DNA of 64,000 nt from Dipteris shenzhenensis (lineage: Eukaryota > Polypodiophyta > Polypodiopsida > Gleicheniales). The stretch is from NCBI GenBank assembly GCA_047967505.1, contig CM106540.1, one strand, 5' to 3'. Each line of letters opens with the position of its first letter. Positions within the stretch are counted from its first letter, which is position 1. Below, piece after piece: positions 11,901-24,048 of the stretch. Under the pieces are notes generated by a model that searched no databases, had not been told where the DNA came from, and saw nothing but the letters and a program-made list of their open reading frames with translations. The translations under genes and the position numbers were made by a program.

Positions 11901-14900
11901 ACAGTGAGGTCATGTATTCGTGAGACAAAAGCCAATAGACCCTATAGGTAGTCCACTGTGCTAGTCCCGCCTCCATGTGGGAAGCATGTGAATCCCCCAA
12001 ATGATGGTCATCTCTGAAGGCTATTGTAGATGATGAGGTCGTGGACAGCTCCCAGATCAAGCAAGTGTCGCCTGTATGCTACCCAAGCTCTGTTGCATCT
12101 AACTCTGGTGTCATGTGGGGGTCTCTCTCATATGTGAAGTCAAGTAAGCCCACTTGCCTATCCCTCGTCCTTGCATTGAAATCCTTCAGAAGGAGGGTGT
12201 CTCCCTGTCTGGAGAACTCTATGATATCATCATGTATCGTCCATAAGGACTGTGTCCCTTTGTAGTGACATCATGGGCAAATGATGACGTGCTTGAAGGG
12301 AAATAGCATACTGCAATGAAGATTGGTCGGGCATCTAGTAGCTGTACTCGTATCCACATGTGACGTGCATGTTCCTCTCTTCATACCACAGATATGAGTG
12401 GTCTCAAGTGTGTTTTGAAAAGGACAGCTACACCTCCAGAGCCTCATACTCCACTATCTCTCCTCAGTTCTCTCCTATGAGCTGAGTCGCAAATGTATCC
12501 TGTCACTGTGGGCAGCCCTCTCTCTGGGCTCTCATGTGTCTCAGTGTAGAAGATGACGTCTCTGCCTGTGTTCGTCTCCGAGAAGCCACTTGGGTTGGAC
12601 CAAAGGGTGCCATTACACTTCCCTACAGCTAGACTCAGCTTGTTTTGTGCACTTCCCTCCCGGCTCTGACACCGTCATAGTTCCCCGTTGTCCTTCTCCC
12701 GTTCTCCCTTATCTCCTCTGTCAGCTCTTGCTCGAATAATCACTTTGCCATCCTTGTAGGCAGCCCATTTCCCTGCTTCCCTTGCTGCCATTACCGGTGT
12801 CATGCCTTCCCTTCTATGTTGCTGCTGTAGAAGTTGAGGTTATCATCTAAGTAGATTTTGGTCCCCTTCAAGGATGTTTGCATGCTCATAAGGTTGGAAC
12901 TATCGATTGGAGTCCGGAGTTTCAGCACTAATGGTCCTGTTGGTATCTCTATCTTCCCTACCCTCCAAGCTGTCTCACAGGTAAGGTTGACTCCCATCTT
13001 GGCAAATAGGGGTTGAGCATCTGCCATTGGGGTATCTCCGACTGTGAAACCTCTAACTAGGACATTCATTGCTTTACTGGCCCGTCTTTTCTCTTCCTCT
13101 AGTGTCGTCGTTTTTGGGAGCTTCTGATCCCTTTATAACAACTTCTGTCCATTCAAGCATTACTTATTTCCCCTTGTTGAGCTGTTGTGTGAACTCGGCA
13201 TGCTTACCATTCATGGTAGTCTGCATGGCCTCCATCTCTTTCTTAAGAGCTGCTGCATTTTCTGCTTTGAGCTCATCCATAACTTTGCTGCCTCCATCTG
13301 ATGTTATTTGCTTGCCCTTCATTTGTTGTAGCTCAGTCCCCAATGTGTGTACTTGGTCTTGTAGAGAGAGAGAGAGAGAGAGAGAGGAGGGGGGGGGGGG
13401 GGCTCGGGGGGATGGAGGTTGAGCAAAGCCAAGGTTGTCTGAGAGAGAGAGAGAGAGGGAGGGAGTTTGAGCAAAGCAAGGTCGTCTGATCGTCGTTAGC
13501 ACAAATTGGTTGCCAAAATTTGCCTCTACTTTGCATTGGTATCAGATCCCAGTGCTCATGGTTTCTTCAACCAGTGACGATCCTAGCAAAGGAACCAGAA
13601 GAATTGAAGACTAGAGCTAGATGCTGCATTTCAGGTCATTACATATCTATACCGAGTCAGGGAGTATGGGGATTACACATCAATTTGATTCCTATGCAGC
13701 ACTAACTAGCACGAGACCTATGATAATAGGCTCGGGTAGCGCCACGATAAACAACCGAATGAGCAGGGGTTGATTCGTCATGCACTCTAGAATCGATGGG
13801 CTGACGCTGCACAAGTCAATTGATAAAAGGATTTGTGTACTGAATTCGGAGCAAGGGGCAAAGGATTGGTACATGACCACCGTCGAAACACAAGGGTTCA
13901 AGGCCCGTGCTGAGGTGCACGATTCTTTGTGACGAACAAGAACGCTGACCTTCGAATACAGTTATCGCTCAACTGGTGTACCTTGCCAGCATATTGACGA
14001 AATGCTCAGAGCTAAGTCTTAGCTAGGAACACCTATCAATGTAGAGACCGGGTGATATGACTGTTGTCTGATCCCCTCCGATCACCTTCGTAAGGACGGG
14101 TCTGACGTAAATTCTCTCCGTCTGGCAACGAAGCATGGCCATCTGCCAATTCATCTCCGATTGCCCATGTCGTACCAGATCTCCCTTACCCCACTACAAT
14201 CTGAGAACCCTGCGATGGATTTGAGCGCCAGATGATTTGTTTTGGGACGAAATCCTACTTGCTTCCAGACAGCTTAACTTAGGTTGCAACTAGTCAACTA
14301 CCACAAGCAGCTTACCCAAACTACAGTCAACCAGTTTGGTTAGTTTGAACAGACCATAGTTGACCAGTCTAGTCAGCTTAACCGGATCACAGTTAACTAG
14401 TCTGGTAAGCTTAACCAGACCATATCTAACCAATCTGGTCAGCCTAACCAGACTGTAGTTAGTTAACCAGTCCAAAAAAAAGAAAAAGAAAAAGAAAAAG
14501 AAAAAAAAGGATAGTAGATTAGAGTGACAACCAGCCAGCCAGCTGATCAGAGTTATTTAATGCCTAAGGAAAAGTCCAGGATATGCCTTGAGCAAAGAAG
14601 CAAATAATTGGCACAAGTCTGGGTTAAGTTGTGGATGCAGTAAACCTCTTGTTGTAGTATCACTGTGAACTGAAAGAGTGTGAGCATTAATATCATAATT
14701 CTATGTAAGGACAGACAAGTCCCAGGCTGAAATTGAAGTGATGGCTTCTTCAGAACATGCCATGCCATCTCGTGGGGATACTAGACTACAACCTGCTAGT
14801 TCACAGCCTAGTAATGTAGAAATGCTAGAAAATGAATGTAAAGGTAAAGTACAGGATGTAGGTTGCAGAACTTCATGAGCTGAACCATCAAAGTACCTGG

Positions 14901-17900
14901 CTTGTGTGTAGATCCATAGCTAATGAGGGTTTGCACCAGCAACAGGGCTAGGAAAGGAGATTACCAGGCCAGGAGAAAACATCCTAGTTCAGCCTAGAGC
15001 TATTCAAGCTTCAGCTGTAATAAGTGATCACAGATTGCATTAAGAATGAATTGGTACATAGTACAGCAAAGCCCCCTTTTATAGGTGTGGGCGTGGCATC
15101 AATTACAAGTTTACTTATGGGATGGCCAGCCTATGATGCCATGTGGCAACTTATGGCTCCCTTACTAAAGTACTACACAATTACAAAGGCATTTAAAAGG
15201 CCCACCATTCTACAAACTAAGTAGATTTACCCTTTGTTACAGTCACCCGGGCCCAAAAGAAATTTGCCCTCAAATTGGCAATGGCTGTAACAAGGAATTA
15301 CCACAATAGAAATGGAAAAGTGACTCATATCTGTCAAACATGCTGCAACAGCAAGTCCAAATGACACCGTCATCTCTTATACATGTTGGTCTGCAGCAAC
15401 AATGATGGGAGTATAGAGTGCATTGCAGTAAGTGCAGGATTGAGATTCCAGAAAATCCATCCATCACGTTGAGGCTTAAATTCTGTCAAGAGATCAGCTG
15501 AGCAGATGTGGATACTGCTCTACTATTGATGATGGCTGCCAGGATGACTCATCATCAGGTAAGCCCCTCCATTTAATGTAATATTCAGTATAAGATCTGT
15601 TTCTGAGTATCCTTTCCCTGAATCCAATAATTCTTTCAGGTATGTGTTGAATTTGATCCTGCTCATCCATTGAGAAAGCTCCTCCAAAACCTGATCAGTG
15701 GAAACCAATGATGCACCCTTTGGAATTCCCAATTTCTTTGGGTCTATCTGCTGGCTCAATGCCAGATATCTTCCCTGGATGTATCAATGTGCCTTGAGAT
15801 AATGTCTCACATCCACCTGCCTCCATTGTTGTTTCTGTGTCAGCAGATGCGCTGAGTACAAGTCTGGACAGGCACACAAACAGTTGCATGGGTGGTACCA
15901 ACGCCTGTCTCACCCTGTGAGTCAATTCTGAAAGCTCAGCACTGGAATACTGAAGAAAGAAGAAAGAAAGTTTATTAAAGTCTTCGGGGCCAATGGGTCT
16001 ATGAGACTGAGGGGAAAATGAACCATAGCTCAGACAAGCACAGAAGGGTTCCTAATGCTGCACACACATCTTGTGCAGTGAGATGAGCATCACCATGCTT
16101 CCATAGCTGCATCATGAACACTTGGCATTCACTGTCCATATTATTCTGCCATGATGTTGCAAATAGTTGGCACAGCATCAGCATCAGCATCAGTTTTTAG
16201 AGCATTTTTAGTGAATTCTCATTACTGTTAAGAGTAAACTTGAGTTAGAACAAGCAGTCTCCAATGGGTAGGCATCTGTATCCTCTCTCAGCAAGATGAG
16301 TAACCATCATTGCATACCCATCAGAGTTGTGACACCAATCTGTGAATTTATAGTGAAAGAATGGACTGGTAGTCACCATTAGTTGTGGAGTTCACATGAA
16401 GTGGACCCACTAGGGTCATATGGGAAAGAAGGCTCCCTTGTGGTCCTATGAATAACCCCATTATTATCCTTGACATCTTTCTCACAATCATGGAATTCAG
16501 AATTTGCTACTGGATTATGAGAGGCTAGATCATCATCCAACTCAAGTATCATGCTAACCTTTGCCCCTGATTTGGCTTTGCACACACTCTGATGTTCTGG
16601 GGTCCATATTTCGCCATAAAGATAGCACAAATTCTTCGTTTTCCTTTCATCCATCAAGGCCTGAGAGACTTACTTCACCACCTTCTCCCTCGTCACTTGA
16701 CTCCTCCTTAGGACTAGGCCTGACTAGGGACTTGGCCTCCTCAGCCCTAAAGTGTTTAGTGTTCCCCATCTTGTTGCCATAGACAGCAGGATAACTAGGG
16801 ATAGGAGTAGCTGTTGTAGAAAATTCCTCTTCCTTAGAAACCATTGGAGGGCTACTCTTGTTAATGGGTTTGCTGTCCATTTGACCAATGCCCAATCCTT
16901 TCTCCTTCAAGCTATACTTAGGCTCATAGAGTTCTGCCAACCTTATTGCCTCTTTAAGAGTGCTAGGATTGAGGGGCCGTCATATCAGCAGCTATGTTGG
17001 GATGGAGTCCTTTAATGAATTTTAGCCTACTTCTTTCATCAATACCATGGACAAACAAGGATAATTTCCAAAACTTTTTAATATAGTTCCTCACAGAGCC
17101 TTGCTGAGATAGTTCATACCATTCACAAACAAGTTTATCTCTAGCAATACAAGATACAAATGTCTGAAAGATTTGCTCCTTAAATTCCTCCTAAAAGTGA
17201 ATAGTGATTCCCTCATGTTGAAGGCTTCTCCACCAGGAATGAGCATAATCCGCCAAGTGTAGGACAACAAATCTTATCTTACTTTGATCACTTCTAGGAT
17301 CGAGCAAAAAATAGTCTTCCATTTTACTCGGCCATTCCTCCAATTCACTAATCTTATCCTTGACATCCTTGTCTTGAGTAGATCCCCTAGGTTCAGCAAT
17401 TGGATATATTGATGAAATGACATGACTGACCTATGATCAGCAGGTAAGGTCTTGTATTCATTACACCTTTGACACAAGCTATCTACCTCAGGACTGGCAC
17501 TCTTGGGGACCCTGCTCTATGACTGACCTATGATCAGCAGGTAAGGTCTTGTATTCATTAAATCTTTGACACAGGCTATCTACTTCAGGACTAGCACTCT
17601 TGGGACATTACTCTTTAGTGCCCCCCTGCTCTTGTGAGCTTTCTGCCCATTAGAATGATAGGTCTTCCTTGCTGATGCCATGAAACGATGAAGTCTACCG
17701 TAGGCTCAACCATGACATCCTTTTCAGAATCTGAGTCATCCTCCATGGATTGCTCCATAGGCTTCTCTCCCTCATGAATCTGACTACTCCTGAGCTGGTC
17801 CAACTTCCTGTTCATTGTAGCAAAGGCATTCTGCATCGTTATACCATTAGCTTTAATCTCTACAGCCATCTCCTTAAGGTCCTGTAATATAGGATCCATA

Positions 17901-20900
17901 TAACCAATATTATTCTGCTCCTGGCCTTGAGAAGGTGGCACAAATGAGGTGCTCTCTGTAGCCCTCTGTTTGCTACTGCCAGGGACATCGCTATGGTCCG
18001 TGCGATCATCTTGTACTCCTTGATTGGGCCCAATGTCCAACCCAATAGTATCTGTTACAGCGTCATTCTCAGGAATAGGTTCGAGCTCTCCCATTTGCAA
18101 CTTTCTATTTTGACTTCTAGGCCTCCTTGCAGGCATCTTTACAACCCGAATCAATTTGAATGGAGACACTGTTTAAGAACTCTGTCAACCAACTGTCAGC
18201 TCACTAAAAGCACTACTAGAATAGAAATTCACTGTTTGACACACTTTTTGTACCCTCTTAATGATACTGTGTAGAGAAACTGTCAGAAACTGTCAGAAAC
18301 ACTGCTTAGGGATCAAAACATTGTTTGGAGCTGAATAATAATTATTACTAGCCAGGGCAGCAAGGTCACTGCCACGTGGCAATTGCACAGAGTTTACCCC
18401 TCAATCTCCAACTTCAAGGGTTAAATTATCAATGTTTACTGCAATTTGTGTTTAAGAAGGATATTAGGGAGCAGAATAACAGCTGGAACTGAAAAGCCCT
18501 AAATTTTTTAAAAACCATGACTGCTGGTAGCCAAATTGTACCATGCTGGAACCAAATTTGGAGTAGAAATTAGGGCAAATGACATTTGATCAACCTCAAA
18601 CTTGGTACGGGGGTGGAATCAGCTGGGCGAAATTGAATATGTTGGAAAAACCAGACTTAAAACTGTAATTTGCCAGATAGATGCAGATTCCCAATTCTGC
18701 TACCGCCACTTGATTTAGAAAATTTCTGGGTCAATTCTTTGAATTTCAATGATGTGATTGAGGGCTTAGGATCTCCTGACCACAATGATATGACAATTGT
18801 ACAATTCTGAGCAGTCTGGAATTTCGACGGTCTCAGAGGCTGACACGTGTCATCCGATGATTGGAGCAACTTTTGGCGATGAGTTTTTGAAGAGAGGTAG
18901 GCCCGAGGCTCAAGATGCCATGTCATCGTAAGTCAATGAAGTTCTCCCCTTGAAAGAGTGCTTGAGTTTGTGCATAACGGTAAAGCACAACGTATCGTTG
19001 CAAGGAATAGAGGGGAGACCATCCCCATTGTACCTAATGTTTCTGTTGGCAAGGCAAAAAAATATGTAGTTTCAACGTACATTGTTTTCATTAAAGAAAG
19101 AGATTCAGAAATGCGTGCAGATTTGAATGATGCTGATAGAGAAAAATTTCAGTTTCTTGAAAGTTTTAAAGATTGCTTCTCAGATGCATTCCTAGGGGAG
19201 TTACCCTCTCAGAGACCAGAAGACCATTGTGTCGAGGTTATTCTTGGCAATGAGCCATCCGACAAACCACCTTACAGGGTTAGTGCTACCCAGAGAGAGG
19301 AGATTATAGCTCAAGTACATGACTTGCGGTCCAAAGGCTTAATATAACCCAACTCCTCTATTATGCTTAATTCTATTATGCATTACAAAGGTCATGCAAT
19401 CCTTACTTTGAAGTGAAAGGATATGCGGATCAAGCTCCTTCGACAATCTTACAAGTTGAAGGGTACCAAAGTATGGATAGCAGAGGAGCTTACACATGCT
19501 CAACTCAAGAGTAAGGCAACTGAATTAGCTAAAGTCAAGGCTGCCAAAAAGGATGGAAAATGGGCAGTTTACCGTGAAGGCGTAGCTCTAATCATAGAGT
19601 TTAAATCAAAACCAAAAGACCTTGGGAGCTGCCATGTGCCCTCCCTAAAGCAGATGTACTAGAGGGTTTCTTGCTGTCCCATAGACCTTTTGGTCTCTAG
19701 TGGACGTTAATAGATTTTCTTTCTTTCTTTCTCCGTTTTGTGTCCTTGTATTTCTTATATAGAAGAAAGATGGTTCATTTCATATGTGCGTTGAATATTG
19801 CGCACCAAATAATATGACCATCAAGAAATCCGTGCAAGCCTATAAAAAAGAGTCCCTGAGCTCTAGAATCATTAAGAGTTGTACTCAGCCAAGCTCTTGT
19901 GAGAGCCAGTTGTACAAAAGTCTATTTCTATTGCAATAAAGACCTTTGGGGGGGTCCATCCCTTTTTCTAGGCCCTAGTGCAGTGTGATGCTTCTACCTC
20001 TATTCTCACAGCACTCTTTCTTGAAGGCGAATGTGTCCTTATAGCTTCTTCCTGTAATTCAAGCAATCCCAACGCCCAGCCAGTCCAAAGCATCAATAGT
20101 TGCTGAAATATTGTTCCCAAAGTGGACTTTGAGGAGTAGTTCCAGTTTCAAAGAGTCTTCTCCCGTTTGACATTCATCCACTAGTTGTGCAATGTTGTCG
20201 ACATTATTTGCGATCTGGTGATACACATGGGACAAATTACCAAAGATTGAATAGTGTATTGAATTCTACTCCTCATCTTGCAGAAGTTTGGGTGCCAAAT
20301 TGTTGGCAGAGTCTAGCAATCGGACATCTTCCACATGCAGAATCTAAATTCAGACCAGAAATGCCTATTATATTTTGTACATATTGGACTTATGCCAAGA
20401 ATAGTGATGAATGGAATGAATAGCCGCACCTCCAGATAGAATATTGAAACAATTGTAATATAATGGAATAAGGTCACCTTGCAAGACAACAAGAACCGTC
20501 AATCCTTTGTATAGTTGTCCTAAAAATGTCAGAGCTCTTTAAGAAATAGAATGGCCACCTTGAGGGGCACCTAGGTTAAAATTCTTTATTTCATAGCAAG
20601 ACTAGCTGCATTCAATCGGCGGTCTGCAGCACGCGGTGTCTCCTTTTTGCGACCTCTGGATAGTTGTGCTGCCTTTGCCTCAGCCGGTTGTGGTCTTGTA
20701 TAAGAAATTGATAAAATGAATAAAGATCCTCAAGGGCAATTGCAGCTCTTTGGTAAGTGTAGGGAGGCTCGCTTGTGCTAAAATCTTGAAAAGTGCTTCT
20801 TCTTGGTACTCGATGGGCTTCTTCTTGGTCACATACTTTGTGTCAACAGAATGACCATAGATCTAGCCAAGATGGAAGTGATACTCATGCTTCCCATCCC

Positions 20901-23900
20901 ACTTTCTCCTAGGAAAGTTAAGCCCTTTCTTGGGCATGTGGTTTAGTGCCAAAGTTTCATTTATTTTTCGCTGATATGGCAAATCTCGTAGAGCTACGTT
21001 GCAAAGAGAGGTCCTTTGTTTAGATAGTGGCTCAACAACTGTCATTTGATGATTTGATGGGACATCTTTCCATGTTGTTGAGCAAAATATTCATTCAGCA
21101 ATAGTGAAAAAGGAAGGGATAAGTTTTATTTGTTAATCCCTACTCCAATATCCTACATGACTTTGAAGGCATCCAACAAGATCGTCAAAAGTTATGACAC
21201 CCAAATTCAAGCAACAAGTGCACCAAGTTAAAAGGGAAAAGGAACCTAAATATAGTATGGAAGAACTTTGGGATGCCATAGGACAGACATTAATGAAGGC
21301 ATAGAAGACTACTAGGGAGAATCTTCAGACAACATGCATTCAAGTAGTAATATATATACCCCTGCTTACATACAGGTCTTACATTTCTTTCTTTTAAAAA
21401 ACTTTGAAATTTATACGTTTGTGAATCAAACAACCCTTGCATATGTTTCTATGAATTTATTGGTTTACAATACCCCCTTATGTTAAAGTATGGTTACATA
21501 TTTTTCCCTGTACCCCCAGGGCAAAGACCATGTAAAAGCTTAGTCATAGATTGACTAAGAGTTAGCTTAAAATTTATAGGCCACCCAAGAGACCTAATTT
21601 AAGAGGTCCAAAGTTCAAGAGGATCTAATTAGTACAAGATAATTTGTTTGAACTTGAGTCCCAAAATTTGTCTGACTTATGTTCGTAATCATTACCTCAA
21701 AACACTAATAAAGCACATGCATGTGTGTCCTAGTTGATGGGACAGATCTTGTGAAGCCATGACAATTTATGGAGTCACGAAAGAGGTTTAATTTTTGAAA
21801 GATATCTACTAGGGGCTTTTATGGGCCCCAAAGGAGGGCCTGGCCGGCCAGGGAAGTTCAGTGAGGTTGGCAGGCTCGGCCAGCAGTCTGTCGGGTCAGC
21901 CTGACTTCAGCCAACCCCTGATCTGGTCGGCAGGACCAGCAGGCCAGTCGGCCATTCTAGGAGGGCTTTGTACCCTATGTGAAGAAGCCATCACGGGGCA
22001 TTTAGCATTGCAGAAGGCAGTGCAGCAGTAGAATAGTGTGCAGACAGCTGGGCTCAGAGTGTCTCTTGAGCAGCTACTGAAGCCTACAGAGATGCATGTG
22101 GCATATGTCAGAGTTCCCACAGTAAAAGTTGCAGCATACACATCCTGCCTTGGTCCAAACCTGTGCTGGACGTGCTGCAGGTGTTGGCTATATGACAGGG
22201 CAGTTTATATTTTGCTGTGTAATTTTCCAGATGTGATTGTGCTTCTAAATCTACTTTTGTGCACATGTTGTAATTGAGATATATCGGTGTGTATTGTTCT
22301 GGCAATTTGTCCACATAGATTGGCGTGTTTTTAAAGGATAGTCATTTCTCTAGCAAGGTGCCAGAACAAGCATTTACCAACGTGCAGGTTTTCTGTAATA
22401 AGGTGATGGCCTTTTCATGAATAGACTTGGGAATTAGAAAATACAATTATTTTATATAAGCTTTACCAAAGGAAGAAAATTCTGTGTTTGCAATTGTTTA
22501 TTGTGAACTTATGGCATGCAGTATGGTTCATGGACAGTCTGTATTTATCTAAGGATTGTAATGACTCAAATGTTGCTCTTTTGTCACAGAAAGGAGCTTG
22601 GGTAAAGGTATCTCCATCATCTTCTCCCATTGAACCATTATCAAGAAGTAAAGATCCTTGCTATGGACTAGGTGTACGACCTCCAGATTTAGGTGATGAT
22701 TGGGAGCTTGATGGGAACCTGTTGAAACTAGAGAAGAAAGTTGCATCTGGCTCTTTTGGTGATCTGTAAGTATCTTTCATCATGTGGTGAGTATGTATTC
22801 GAACAAGTTTGAATAGTCTGAAAGGCATTCTATTGTTAATGTCACAGGTATCGAGGCATTTATTGTGGGCAGGATGTTGCTATCAAGGTTTTAAAACATG
22901 AAAATTTGAGTGATGACCTGGAGAGGGAATTCTCTCAAGAAGTATTCATAATGAGGTACATATGCGCTCTCCCTCTGGCTGCAGTTTGTACACACAGACA
23001 AAGTAACTAGGACGTTCTGTTCTATTCAAAATAAATAGAATAAAGTGAGGTCATGTTTACTTTGAATATGTAAGGATAAGATTAAACACAGCAATATTTT
23101 TCGGTTCTAAAAAGAAAAGATACACAAAGGTAGTAAGTGTTGAAGATGATTGCTCTTGGATAGATTTTCTTTTAGATAATCTTTACATCACAATAGGTGA
23201 TTCTTTGTCTTAACAAATTATGGGAATCCCCATGGGCACTAATTGTGCCGTCTTTTTAGCAAACTTTTATCTTTTCACTTATGAATTTGAGTTTATGTTG
23301 CGTCTTATTTGTATCAATACCTGCCCTATCATTTTACATAAGCTTAGCCAACTTAGGCATTTCATAGATGATTTATTTGTACCAGATGTTCCTAACTTTC
23401 AAGACTTTATGTACAAAGACACTTGTGCTTTTGGCGAAGGAATCTATCCTCGTGACTCTTGTGAACTGAACTGCACTTCAAGGGGGGATTCTTGTGTTTT
23501 CTTGGATCTTATACTTTCTCAATCTACCATAGGATTAGAGGTTGATATTTACGATAAACATGAACAACCTGAATATAGTGGTTTACACATTATAGAAATG
23601 CTTCACATTGACTCAAATATTTCTGATTTGGCAAAATACGGAGTTATTTTTTCCCAATTCCATAGATTTTCCCACCTTTGTACAACTAAGGAGTCTTTTA
23701 TCACTCAATGTAGTAATTTGATCACTTTACTATTACACAAGAGGTATAATCCAAGGAAAATAATGAAAAAACTACGCACTTAGATATGAAGTCTTTTATC
23801 TTTGGTGTATCGGCCTTAGGTATGTTTGGAATGATTGAACATAAGCTGAAAACAAAAAGTGGGGAGCTGAATAGCCCGTTTTTTCTTTTAGTTTCAAAAG

Positions 23901-24008
23901 AGAGTTTGATTGAGTATGCTTCTGCTTTCTAAGTTAGGATTGTAATTTTGCCTCTTTGTAGGAAGTGATACATAAGTGTAAAGGGTCCTTTTAGCTTTTT
24001 ATGTTTTC

Positions 24009-24048
<40 letters not shown>

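Larger units (their letters stand above)
8693..13490 (-). mobile_element. LINE family 2, copy A
   Basis: On the - strand: a CT-rich 5' end (13490-13360), a coiled-coil ORF1, an in-frame TGA-CGG, an endonuclease, RT, a C-terminal zinc finger, and a 3' hairpin with a TTTC tail at 8703-8760. All parts match copy B at 35855-41900. Many stops and frameshifts make it inactive. The 5' end abuts (AG)n on the + strand, and the tail runs into GAGAGAGAAAGAAAG. Confidence 0.87.

Noticed and set aside
13880-13905. GGTTCAAGGCC, like a tRNA/SINE B box
   Set aside because: No A box at the right distance and no cloverleaf; a chance match is likely.
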